Origin: Reticulascus tulasneorum
Taxonomy: Eukaryota > Ascomycota > Sordariomycetes > Glomerellales > Reticulascaceae
Length of the DNA stretch: 64,000 nucleotides
Reading direction: 5' to 3'
NCBI GenBank assembly: GCA_001557505.1
Contig: LSAX01000003.1
Location: 310,001 to 374,000 of the forward strand
Position 1 is the stretch's first letter; the number at the start of each line of letters is the position of its first letter. The notes below the pieces were generated by a model. It was not told the DNA's origin. It was given only the letters and a program-made list of their open reading frames with translations, and searched no databases. Positions 25,864 through 35,933 of this stretch are shown here, in pieces. A program made the translations under genes and the position numbers.

Positions 25864-26088
25864 GACCAACTTGAACTGGTTTGGTTCATCTTCTCCTTCT
25901 TCCTTTCTCATCACTTTCTCCGCTTCAGCAAGCTCTCTTCTGAAAAACGCAAACACACTCTTCCAGCCAAACACAGCCAACTTACCTGTGCCCTCTCCAC
26001 TACCACCAAACAGTCTTTGTTTGCCCACCGCATCCATACACACCCACCCACCCACACCTCGAGCTTAGCCTTGCCACTATCAGTCACC

Positions 26089-26906
26089 ATGTCTGCCCAC
26101 TACTCTGCCTCCTACTCCCTTCCCATGCCAGTTCCCTCCAAGGGACAGCACTACCCCAGCTACAGCAGCACCTACTCGGTGTCGCCTCCAGAAGTGGATG
26201 AGTCCGTCAGCTCCGGCTCGGGCGTCCAGTCCTACAGCAATACCGGCTACTCGGTCTCCAATTCCACCTACGCCGGAAGCAACAGCGGTGACTACGAGAG
26301 CACCGGCTCTGCCAGCGGAGTTGACTTCAATGAGTACATGCAAGATCGTTTTGCCAGCACCTTCGACCCCATTCCGCTTGATCGCAGCATGGCCGTGCAG
26401 GCGCAGACGTGAGTTTCCTCCCTTCGATCGTGATTTCAGCCTCCTGCCGTTAGGCTGGAGGCGGGATCTGCGTTGAATCAGTTCGAGAGGGAGCGGTGGC
26501 TGACACTGAAATTGCAGTTCTGGCAAGCTGAACGCCAAGCACCGTGAGCTGCTCGAGCTCCAGAAGAAGGCGCAAGCGCGTCTTGCAAAGACCCGCGAGC
26601 GATTCCAGGAGGGTTACCGCGATGCCCAGGATGTGCGAGCGGATCTCGAATGGACACAGAAGAAAGTCACGTAAGTTTGCCCGAATCGCAGAATAATCTT
26701 TTGGCGATCTATCGACTATCTACGGATCTCACCCCTTGCGGAGAGATCTGGTGGTAGTTGGAGATCTCTAGATCTGAAATCTGCGAGATCCGGGTTGCAT
26801 GCACGGCTAACAGATTTCCTGCAGATCGCTAAAGAGCAAGGCCTCCCGCAAGCACCAGAAGGAGTTCAACAAGGCGCGCGCTCGGTACCCATCTCCTGAG
26901 TACTAG
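26089..26906 (+). CDS. KxDL-like protein (BLOC-1/BORC-related)
   Basis: Three exons (26089-26408, 26518-26670, 26825-26906) give 184 aa. Residues 1-105 are Ser/Tyr/Gly-rich and disordered. The remainder is a helical coiled coil. In it, RERFQEGYRDAQDVRADLEW followed by KKVTSLKSKASRKH aligns in pattern with the KXD1 family, whose members sit in BLOC-1/BORC complexes and act in endosome or lysosome positioning. Assignment rests on this resemblance only. The introns (109 and 154 nt) are long for this window, and the second contains several GATCT repeats. The start is the ATG at 26089, preceded by CACC. The TATA box plus pyrimidine block and the 5.8 kb upstream space suggest stronger or more complex regulation than expected for a trafficking subunit. 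Confidence 0.7.
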
Positions 26907-28177
26907 AGGAAGATGCGACTTTGAGCCGCATCGGAGCCGCAATGCACCTGCGGCCCGCCTTTCTAGCGTGACATTTTTTCTAACAAGCACACCACATACA
27001 GCATCCCTGTTGTTCGCTGCAGGAACAAAGGATATCAGATACCAGGATTTTGAGTTTTGACTGCATTTCATTCACACACGCCTCCTCCAACTGTTTTGGG
27101 AAACGGGGCATGGAATCGGGCATGATCTGACGTTGGGAGCGGATGGCGTGCAGCGGCACGGCGCGTTTGGCGCGAACGCCAGATCTCGCGCTGCTTTTAA
27201 ATCTGCCAGTTTACCCCCCCCTGGGCTGCAGGCGGCGGCGGCGAACAAGTGTGGGTGTGGGTGTTCGTTCCCACCCACGTTTGGGCGCTGGCTGACGGAA
27301 GCGGTGGGGGGTGGGCTGGGCGGCTGTTTCACGAACGTTATGATTTATGATTGGATGAATGGACGATCAGGGCACGTATTAAAAGTACGCCACCTCCATC
27401 CTGCTCGAAATGACGGGCAGGGCGGGCAAGCGCCAGGGCTGCAGTAGCCCAAGGGATGGGCACCACTGCAGGCTGGGGACTCTCGAGACCCCCAGGCCCC
27501 AGGCGGGAGCGGCCCGGTGGGGTTGGCAGGGGAGAGAGAGAGAGAGGGATAAAGGAGACAGGGCGGAGGATAGGGACAGGTTTCCAGCACATTCACGGCG
27601 CTTTTCCTTTTCGGGGTGGTGAACTATTGCTCTTTCGGGAAAGGAGAGGGAGGTCGACGGTGAGATACTGCCCCATTAGGCCGGTTGTGGCATAGGGTGG
27701 CCTCTCCCAGGGCACCCCAGGTGTTCCCACGTCGATGGAGGCGGTCTCCTCGTTTCGTAGTAATACAGGGCTTGAACTTGACCGGTCGAGGTGGCTCCTT
27801 CGCTGAGCTGCTGGCCTGTGTGAAGTTCCTCCAGCGTGCCTCCATCACTGTAATCGTAAGCAACCCCTTCAGTGGGCTCCGGCTCCCAGACCGCCCATTG
27901 GCCTCTGGGGGGAGGCCGACGGCGACACAGTAATCCAATCCAATGATCCATCATGTGACGGGGCGTGAGGGTCACCCATCACTCATGCTCTCCAGACCGA
28001 GCCTGAGGGGCGTCACGTGATATCGGTCAGGCCCAAGGGGTAAGGGGCCGATGGAGGCCCAAGGATGGATCGATGAATGATGCAGCGGCTTGGGCTGACG
28101 AAAGGTATATAGTGTCTTGCGACTGTCCTTCTAGGATCTTGTTCCACCAACGATAGAGTGTCATCACCCGGGGACAC
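26907..28177. other. Intergenic, no gene seen
   Basis: 1.27 kb between two convergent genes. It holds a GA-rich patch near 27532-27550 and only short random frames. Confidence 0.5.
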
Positions 28178-28909
28178 TCATGTTGCAACCGAAGGCCCTC
28201 CACTTGGCCCTCCTCCCCTCGACAGCCAGGACCCCTTCGAAGCGATACCCATGGCCTGTTCCAACCGCGCCCAAGGGTTCTCATTGAACGACGGGTCGTA
28301 GTACCCCTGCCACCATGGCGTGCCAGAGCCTCCTCCGCCATGATGGCCTCCTCCTCCTCCTCGGGGGAAGACCCGTCCGCCACGACCACCAGGAGCTGAT
28401 GGCCCGCCTTGCTGCCCCCACGAACCATCCGGTCGACTGGGAAGGCCAAGACCGCCACCCGTCTGCACTGGCAGAACCCCATCCCCGTCTCCGAGATCTG
28501 CCCCCTCGTCCCTCACGATATTGCTAATCGCGTCCTGGACAGCAGCCGCTCCACCTGCTCTTTCCGCGACAACCTTCTCCTCTCCGCCAGGCTCGCCATC
28601 CCCGTCATCATCGTCGTCGAGGTCAATTTCGTCGTCATTCGACGCCTTGCCGATTAGGCCGCCGCTAGCCGCGTGCGACAACGCCGTCCTCGAAGCCAAA
28701 CTCATCGGCGCGGCTCGTTGTTGGGCCTGCACAGTCTCGTTCGCGGAGTGGACAGAGGAGGTGGAGACGGGGATGTCGTTGGGTGCGGACGGCGCGACAA
28801 ATGCGGCGTCGAGACGCGGGTTATATTTTCGCTTTTTGCTCGCCCGCGGTTGTGCGCCGAAGCTGGCAAAGCCGAGGGCTTGGGCCACGTCTGCGTCGTC
28901 GACGTCCAT
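28178..28909 (-). CDS. Unrecognised nuclear-type acidic/Gly-rich protein
   Basis: Single-exon 243-aa protein. I know no function for it. Visible parts are: an N-terminal motif MDVDDADVAQALGFASFGAQ; a basic patch ASKKRKYNP that could be a nuclear localisation signal; a run of Asp/Glu (about residues 98-112); a Gly/Arg-rich stretch (GGRGGRVFPRGGGGGHHGGG) of RGG type; and a C-terminal motif around TPWWQGYYDPSFNENPWARL that looks conserved-protein-like because of its aromatic density. The first motif, ALGFASFGxQ next to KKRKYN, has the look of short motifs seen in small splicing-associated proteins, but that is only an impression. The start is the ATG at 28909; an open frame runs further upstream without added motifs. 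It is divergent from the gene at 29903. Confidence 0.65.
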   Translation of the reverse strand: MDVDDADVAQALGFASFGAQPRASKKRKYNPRLDAAFVAPSAPNDIPVSTSSVHSANETVQAQQRAAPMSLASRTALSHAASGGLIGKASNDDEIDLDDDDDGDGEPGGEEKVVAERAGGAAAVQDAISNIVRDEGADLGDGDGVLPVQTGGGLGLPSRPDGSWGQQGGPSAPGGRGGRVFPRGGGGGHHGGGGSGTPWWQGYYDPSFNENPWARLEQAMGIASKGSWLSRGGGPSGGPSVAT

Positions 28910-29902
28910 GGTCCGTCTGCACGGCTGGGCGCAAAGAAAGAGCCGCACGCGCACAAACGGTGCGAGGAATTGCGGAGGAGGAGTGTCAAAGAGAGAGAAA
29001 AAGAAAAGACAGAGCTATAGATGGTGCTCTGGCTGGCTAGCCCGTATTAACGCGCTTTTGGAAAGCGGGACTGGACCAGGTAGGTAGTGGGCGACTGTGC
29101 GTTGGAAAGGTGTGAGGGTTGATGCGCTGGCAGGGTACAGTTTAGTTGGCGGGGAGCTGGAGCGGGATTGGTTTTGGAGGAGGGGATGGAGTCGGATTCT
29201 TAAAATGGAGTTAAATTAAGACCCTGGTCGTTTTTTTGGGGCTTCTTCAGCCTCGCGGGGAGAAGCGAGCTCTGTGTGAGACAACCACACCCACAGGCCA
29301 AAGGAAGAAAAAAAGGTGAGGGTTGCTTGCTGGCTCGTCTGGATTTCCTTCGGCCGTGGAATGCCGGGCTGGGCTGGTCGTCTGTCATATGTCATGTTTT
29401 CGGTTCCGTCGGGTTACACGACTTCCAACCGGACGACCTACGTCTTGGCTGTATGTATGTATGTATGTACGTATGTATGCCATGCTCTGCGACGGCACCC
29501 GGTCCATGCCCCTCTCGCCTCTAAGGACGACAATCCGTGGTTTGCTTCGAGGGCCGCTGACATCATTGTGAAACTTGCAAGGCACAAGAACCCCTGGCGT
29601 TGATCTGACGCTAAGAGCTGGGCCCTGGTCGGCTGGCCAAAAGCCCGTGGTTTGCGAACGACTTCACATCTCTCTTTCCTTTTTTTCTTTTTTCTTTCCC
29701 TTTCTGTATTTGTTCCCAGTTCGTCGTTTTTGTTTGGCCTGCTGCTTGCTATTGACTCTCGGTTCTGCGCAGCACTCGACATTTCTTCTTTCGTGTTTCC
29801 CGACATCTACTTTTTCGGAACCTCGAGCTCCAGCTCCAGCGCAAGCTCTGGTCATCCCTGCTACTATTTCCTACCCACGGCTCTCTAGACCTACATTTTA
29901 CA
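28910..29902. promoter_or_regulatory. Bidirectional promoter region
   Basis: About 1 kb between two divergent genes. It includes a GTAT microsatellite (29451-29479) and a CT-rich block (29664-29705) upstream of the plus-strand gene. Confidence 0.45.
29451..29479 (+). repeat. GTAT tetranucleotide microsatellite
   Basis: Seven near-perfect GTAT units with one GTAC variant. Confidence 0.9.
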
Positions 29903-30511
29903 ATGTCGGCGACACCACCGACGACTGTGGTGCTTCGCTGCCCTTCCAAATACCCGTCCACCGCCTCGACGGCCTTCACCCCGCCTCCCATAGAGTGGCT
30001 GCTCCGAACATGGACCATCGTTCACTCCACGCTCTCCATGTGGCGCTCCGCCCGCAATGTGCGCCTAACCTACTCCTCCCTCCCACCAAAGGCCAACGGC
30101 CTACCGCGGATCGACGATTTTCTCGAATACGAATCCAACAAAGGCTCGAGCAGCGGCACCAAGACCGTAAAGGGCGTCGACACGGCCTCGTCCGCGACCG
30201 ACAATTCGGCGTGGGACTGGCGGGGCAAGGGGCTGCTGACGCCGATAACGAGCCACTGGGAGGTGCTGGGCTGGGGGGACCGGCCGCTGGCGGGCGGAGA
30301 GGTGGAAAGGTGGGCGGTTACGTGGTTTGCGCCTACGATCTTCACGAAGGAGGGAGTCGACATCTACTGCGATCGGAAGGAGGGGTTGAGTGAGGAGACG
30401 TATGGGTTGGTGCTGGAGGCGCTGAAGGGGCTGGAGGCGAAGCCGACCGCGACGCTGGTGGAGAAGGAGATGCAGCCGGTCGAGATCAAGCTGCCGTGGA
30501 ATGAGAAATAG
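29903..30511 (+). CDS. Unrecognised 202-aa protein, possibly calycin-like
   Basis: Single exon, 202 aa, ATG in a good context (CACA ATGTC). It is rich in Trp. Visible segments include EWLLRTWTIVHSTLSMWRSA, a central GKGLLTPITSHWEVLGWG, and RWAVTWFAPTIFTKEGVDIY followed by a Glu/Leu-rich helix. The alternation of strand-like segments and the regular W..T.. pattern recall small lipocalin/calycin-type beta barrels reported in fungi, but I cannot name a family with confidence. No signal peptide or membrane helix is visible, so it is probably cytosolic. A CT-rich leader precedes it. Confidence 0.65.
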   Translation: MSATPPTTVVLRCPSKYPSTASTAFTPPPIEWLLRTWTIVHSTLSMWRSARNVRLTYSSLPPKANGLPRIDDFLEYESNKGSSSGTKTVKGVDTASSATDNSAWDWRGKGLLTPITSHWEVLGWGDRPLAGGEVERWAVTWFAPTIFTKEGVDIYCDRKEGLSEETYGLVLEALKGLEAKPTATLVEKEMQPVEIKLPWNEK

Positions 30512-32102
30512 CCGCGTCCAGGTTGGAGGATGAGAACAAGGCGGCTTTATTCACGTTACAGGACTGTCGTATTACACTAGGATTCTTGGAAGTCAGTGGA
30601 CTTATTGTCCCTCTGTGCACGGAGTCCACGATATATCTCTTTTCTAATGCTCAGATAGCTCTGGTCGCTGATGATATCCTCAGGCGGTCTTGCTATATCT
30701 TCCTCGACTCCATTCAAGGTTGCTTATGCGTTGAATACAATAATATCTCCTTGATGTCTTTCAACATTACCTAGTACGTTGATTCTCCATCTCAGACATC
30801 CAGTGCCTGGCCAGGAGACTGCGGTTCCAAACGGCCGCATCACTCTCACCCACGCATGTGAAATCCAATCAAGGAGGCAGACGTGAGAGTTTCTCAAGCT
30901 GATATTGTGATAACACTCCTGGTGAAAAATGATATGCTACGTCACGGCGACCGTCTGAATCGCGCCGGCGCCGACACCGTCTGGCTGCCACTTTCCCATG
31001 TATGCCCTAACCCACAATTGCCTAGGTAGCAAGAGACTAGTACTAGATAACCGACCAACTCCGAGAGTCCAAGCTGTTGCAAATACCGTGTTCATGTCGT
31101 CCAGGCGAACATGGCTTGCTGCTAGTCTTGGTCGAGGGCCACAACGTGCTTTCCTCGTCTGCTGGCGAGGACTGCTGGGGAAAGAAGGACTTCCCTTTCT
31201 GCTGCGAGCGCCCCTTCTCTCTCCTTCCATCTCTACATGCCATTACATATCAACTGCATTAAGTCGGGGAAACTACCACAAGAAACTTGGTCGAACGGGT
31301 TCGTGGCCAATTCCCATGAGTTCGTTCGATCCCCAATGATGACAAGCATAGGCGGATTTCAGAGAACTCTACAGGAAGCCCAAACTATTCAGGAGAATGA
31401 GCAGCTAGGCCATAGGCCCGGAGGACACCTCCGTTTCATACCCTAAGGGATGATGGGCAGCGAGACGTTGAGCGGCTTGGTGCGGACTGGAAAGTTCTCT
31501 AGGAACCACCACAAAGTCTGAGGGGCATCCTTTTCTTTTTGCTCTTTTTTTGTAATTACTACTGCGTCCCTCGTTCGTTCCAACCTACCTACCAGGTAGG
31601 ATATTGGAAACCTCATAATACCAGGAATATTGAAAATATGTAAGCGCAAAATGCGGTAGATGAGACTGTTGGCGAGAAGAGATATATGGTATGTGAATAT
31701 TCGCTTTCGTGTAAGTGGGGTGGACAGGACAGGTCAGATGTAGAGACCTACGATGATCTGATCATCACTTTGAGCTATTTATGATATATATATATATATA
31801 AGAGTGGCCAATGCTAAGTTGCTTTGATAGCATGTCTTGAACCAACATGAGCTGTATACTGTTCGTGCCTTGGTCGGATGAACAGCACTGGAATGCTCAC
31901 CTTGCTCACCATCGCTACGTAGACTCACCGAACGTGGGGCATGGCCGATCACGTGATCAGCGTGGGGCACGAGGTTCTGCCTTGGTCGAGGAGGGGTGGA
32001 AGATCATCATGCTCTCTTCCCAACATCGTAGCTAGAGGAGGCTTGGCTTCCCCTACCAAACGACTATCAGAAGACAGATATTAACCAGTCCCAACCCCCA
32101 AC
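30512..32102. other. Intergenic, no gene seen
   Basis: 1.6 kb with only short random frames. A dinucleotide AT repeat sits near 31784-31801. Confidence 0.5.
31784..31801. repeat. AT dinucleotide repeat
   Basis: About nine tandem AT units. Confidence 0.85.
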
Positions 32103-32672
32103 ATGGCCGACAGACAGAGGTCAAGATCAAGATCCCCACGACGGGATCGTGACAGAACCCGAGACCGACCACGAGAGCGCCGACAAGGCGGCTTCAAATG
32201 GAAAGACAACAGTCGACGGGACGATGGTCGTGATGATCGCGATTCTCGCAGAGGCGGTCTCGAGCGCGGCTACCGCAACCGCTCACGCTCGCCCCGCCGC
32301 GACAGAGACCGCGACCCTGATCCGAAAGAGAGCAAACCCGCTGCCAAGGACAAAGACAAAAATAAAGACAAAGACACGCCGAAGACAAGCAAGAAGGACC
32401 AGCCAAAGGCTCCAGCACCGAGCGGCGGAGGCGAGGAGATGATCATCGTCACGGTCAACGATCGGTTGGGCACGAAAGCGCAGATCCCCTGCTTTGCATC
32501 CGACAGGATCAAGGAGTTCAAGATACTGGTTGCCGCGAGGGTCGGCCGAGAACCACATGAGATCTTGCTGAAACGGCAGGGCGAGCGGCCATTCAAGGAC
32601 CAGTTGACGCTGGAAGATTATGGCGTATCGAATGGTGTGCAGATCGACCTTGAGGTGGACACGGGTGATTAA
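32103..32672 (+). CDS. hub1: RS-domain / Hub1 (UBL5) ubiquitin-like fusion
   Basis: Single exon, 189 aa. The C-terminal 75 residues (about 113-187) are a Hub1/UBL5 ubiquitin-like fold: VTVNDRLGTKAQIPC and FKDQLTLEDYGVSNGVQIDL follow the family pattern V-NDRLG-K-----C and FKD---L-DY----G--L-L. Hub1 binds spliceosomal proteins (Snu66, Prp38) non-covalently and tunes splice-site choice. The first 70 residues are an Arg/Ser- and Arg/Asp-rich domain with repeated RSRSPRRDRDR, followed by a Lys/Asp-rich linker. Canonical Hub1 is only about 73 aa with no such extension, and usually ends in a Tyr-Tyr pair that is replaced here by EVDTGD. Whether the extension is general in related fungi I cannot tell. 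It is convergent with the modular Cys/His gene. Confidence 0.85.
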   Translation: MADRQRSRSRSPRRDRDRTRDRPRERRQGGFKWKDNSRRDDGRDDRDSRRGGLERGYRNRSRSPRRDRDRDPDPKESKPAAKDKDKNKDKDTPKTSKKDQPKAPAPSGGGEEMIIVTVNDRLGTKAQIPCFASDRIKEFKILVAARVGREPHEILLKRQGERPFKDQLTLEDYGVSNGVQIDLEVDTGD

Positions 32673-33083
32673 GATCCTGTGTGGACGTTGGAAATGGACT
32701 GTTCGGTTCGGTTAGCCTGCCTGCATTGGATCGCAAGACAACATGACTGGCGAGGAGAGCAGGGAACGTGGAATGGATCAGGCGTTAAGGACTGCGGCCC
32801 TCATTGGGAGGCTCATTTGAAAACTGAAGGATACCCTTTGTAGAACTAAATACAATGCGTTGGAACCAATATCTCCACGCCCTTGACCCGCGGTGTCTGG
32901 GGAACCACCCATAGCTGTAGGACCCCCCCCGCCTAATCATGGCCATTGCCATGTCGATCAGTGTAGCTGCGATGGTCACTCCCTAATAACTGAGAATTCG
33001 CCTTGAGTTAGCCAGATAAAGAGTGATTGTACGCCAGCTTCGTTAGGCAGCTTAGCCTGCGCATTCCCCATCGCGAATGATAA
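32673..33083. other. Convergent intergenic region
   Basis: 410 bp between the 3' ends of hub1 and the modular Cys/His gene. No gene is seen. Confidence 0.5.
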
Positions 33084-34766
33084 TTACTGCGCTGCCATGC
33101 GTAGCCCATTCCCATTAACCATCCTAAGATCCCGAATCTTCTCTTCCTGCAGCCCACGAATCAGCTGCTCCTTCTCCCGCAGCTGCTTGTTCAGCTCGTC
33201 GGTCTGGCTCTTCGCCCGCGCCTTGGCTGCGTTCTCGATATAGAGCTTAATATCTGCAAGGCCGTTAGTTAGATATTCGCCCACACGATGCGAAACTGGC
33301 TTACGCTCGCCGCATTTTCCGTCCACGACGCCTTCTGATTTGCAATATATGATTGAGCAGTCGTCTGGCGAGGTTAGCGATATCCCAAGACAGGGTAAGT
33401 GGATGCTCACGATCTTCACAGTAGAGCTGCTCGTCTTCGACAGGGTTCTTGCATTGATGAACTCGGCAGGAGTCTAGATCTAATGAGTATCGGCCGTAAG
33501 AACGGATAGAGGGAGGGGCGCATACGTTGGGCACAGAGCCTTAAACGGACTTTTCGATCATACCATGCCTTCTGATGCTCGCATCCTCCCTGCTCGCAAC
33601 GATCTGTCGGTATTAGCTCATCGTACTCCAAGCATTGTATCGCGTGGTATGCCGTACGGTCATCACAGAACCTATTCCTCCCGGAGCTCTGGTCGCAGCC
33701 CCTGTCTAAGCATGTGTGTTTCACACAATGACACGAGTCCCTATCCCGAAGGCCACTACACTCCGGGGTGTCACAGGTTACATCTATCAGTCAAGTCAGA
33801 CACGGCCGCATTCGAGGAAATGGAAACAGACGAGCTTGGCAGTATTGCCGATATTCTTTTGTATTCGGGATCGGATGCTTCGGCTTGTCACAGTTTCTCA
33901 TCTCGCAGCGAAGATCTGGAATGGGGTCAGTGGCATGCCTGCTAGTCAAGATTGTCACTCACGAGCAGCACACAGCGTGGCTTTTTCAACCACAATTATC
34001 TGGCAGTTGCCCATTCGGCACTTGTCTGCGATGGAGGTTAGCATGCAATCGTGGACAGGACATTCGGGGACTTACGATCGGGGCAGTAGTGCCGCTGCTC
34101 GAGTCTGAGCTTCAAGCAACCTTCGATACGGCACCGATCTGTCCGTCCATTAGCCAGGCATCTAACCCTTAACAACGAGATAACTCACGGTTTTCACAAT
34201 GGTTCTGAAATGTTCCTTTGCCACCAACGCCCTGAGCTCTCACGTAAGGACAGTGCGTGCTTATACATTTATCTGGCAGGATGTTAGACGGGTCTAGGCC
34301 ACTGGTTTGCCGACTTACGCTCAGCGCAGAATTCCAGCCGCAGGTAGCGCGGCGTGGATTCAACGCTCGAATCCGGCTCCAAGCATTGAATCTTTCCGTT
34401 TGGACATCCCGGAATGGAGCATTGGGTGTCTGCCACCAGTTGAGCAAAAGCGCATCAATGATCGGTCAGGGGTACGTACGAAGCAGGCAAACGGAATCAT
34501 ATTCTGCCTTCTTATATGTGCAGCCTTCGAGTCGGAAGAAGTAGGTACACGTGTCTAGCAGCGGCGTGAGCAGGTCAGCCAAGCAGTGTGCAAAGGTTCT
34601 TACGTTTTTCGCAGTATCGCGAGTCAATTTTACCACCGCCACCATAGCTATTTCTCTCGCGCGAGTCTCTCCCTTCTCGCGGTCCCGCCGATCTGGCACC
34701 TTGCTGCCTCGAATCTCCGACCTTGCAAGTCACTTCATACTTGCATCCGGCGCTCTGGCACACCAT
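33084..34766 (-). CDS. Tandem Cys/His-module protein, one module per exon
   Basis: I do not recognise a named family. Twelve exons (minus): 34604-34766, 34480-34554, 34319-34429, 34189-34272, 34076-34138, 33963-34025, 33832-33915, 33658-33783, 33526-33603, 33411-33479, 33305-33364, 33084-33253. They splice to an unbroken 381-aa protein. Exons 1-11 encode twelve modules of the form C-x4-C-x(n)-C-x2-H (the second module has a longer first spacing; exon 8 carries two). Examples are RCRIEGC...YCPDH and KCRMGNC...LCAAH. Every one of the eleven introns (46-54 nt) is phase 1 and falls after the first base of the His codon that closes a module. Each module has the ligand set of a small CCCH zinc site. 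Exon 12 is a coiled coil (KSQTDELNKQLREKEQLIRG). There is no signal peptide or membrane segment. The acceptor of exon 10 has an in-frame alternative 6 nt downstream that would give a tighter H-S-C junction. Confidence 0.85.
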
Positions 34767-35933
34767 TGCGGGGTTGGGATATGGGAATCGGAAATTGGAG
34801 ATCAGTCACTCATAAGGGTGGGACGCCGTGCGAGAGCTCGGCACAGCATGAGCAGGAGATGCTTGCTATATACACAGAAGCAACAAACCTATCACATTTG
34901 AAAAGCTGACATCACGAATGCGCGCGCCGCCTCGGACAGACCATCGCAGCTTGACCTGCCGCCCTGAAGTAAAGCGCGATTTACAAATGCAGCACTGATT
35001 GGACCTCTAACACAGCTCAAAGTCCTTCGGCGGGGTGAGCCACCATACCGAGGCTGTCCTAGAGATGCTGTGAAACCCGACTCACAGGTCAGATTCGTCA
35101 GATATCGTTCGAGAAGGGAATAGGTTGGGGCCAACTGGCATCCGTGGCGTCTGCAGGCTCAGTCGACCACCAGTGAGGTTCCCCGCGTCTGGCCTGCACT
35201 GCATGGAGAGAGCATCAATCGAGCAAAGGTGCATTTTCCGGGAACGTATCCAACGTTAGCTGGGCGCAACAAGTGACGTTTCCTGCAGCACATTCGACAT
35301 CCCGGCTGTCGGTCCTCTGCACTTTCATGGTTGCCTCGTCTGCATGCTAGAAAGCAGACACCTCGCTTGTTCGGCGAGAGGAGACAGATTGAACTACCGA
35401 AGCCTAGAATAAGATCGAGACGTGGCCGACTCCGGACGGCTTGAAGAGGCCTGCTGAACAGCAATACCAGTCTATGGCCGACCGCGACTCCGTTGACGAT
35501 GTGACCCTGCAATCCGTGGTTCTCTGCGAAACATCTCTTCAAACGTCTCTGTGAAGAGGTCTGATGTAAGGTAGCTGGAGCCAGTCCAGGATTTGACTAA
35601 TTAGTGGGAGACCACTGTAAGTACCTTTCCACCTGCCCTAAATTTATGGGGCGTTCCCAGCAGCACATGACTTCGCGAGTTCGCGTGCAGCTGAATCGGC
35701 AAGGATCGCGTCACTCCGTCACGCCTTTCTTTTGATCACTTCAACTTGCACCGCAGCCCCCACCAATGACTCCTGCGTCAATATATACCTTGACCTTAGT
35801 CTGCAATACTCATACTTCTTTGTCTCAAGCACGTCGTCTGATTCTCACAGATTTCTGAGATACTCTTTGGGCACACATTTCCACAACACATCCTCTCGGC
35901 CGTCTCCAGCACTAGACACTGGCGCTGGACATC
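34767..35933. promoter_or_regulatory. Divergent intergenic region upstream of MGMT
   Basis: 1.17 kb between the modular Cys/His gene and the alkyltransferase gene. I see no complete gene. A short minus-strand frame at about 35219-35329 has a Cys-Cys pair reminiscent of a hydrophobin, but lacks the rest. Confidence 0.45.

Larger units (their letters stand above)
20281..26088. other. 5.8 kb gene-free, microsatellite-rich region
   Basis: I found no credible gene between the dgk1-like stop and the KxDL-like start. The region holds a G24 tract, a C17 tract, a GGAT tetranucleotide array, a strongly AT-rich island (about 23935-24100), a GT/GTAT-rich patch (24830-24875), and CT/CACT-rich DNA (25035-25085 and 25880-25925). 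This looks like a large upstream regulatory region or a non-coding transcription unit; neither can be shown from sequence alone. Confidence 0.55.

Noticed and set aside
35219..35329. Minus-strand frame with a Cys-Cys pair resembling a hydrophobin fragment
   Set aside because: No signal peptide and none of the other six cysteines in the right spacing; probably chance.
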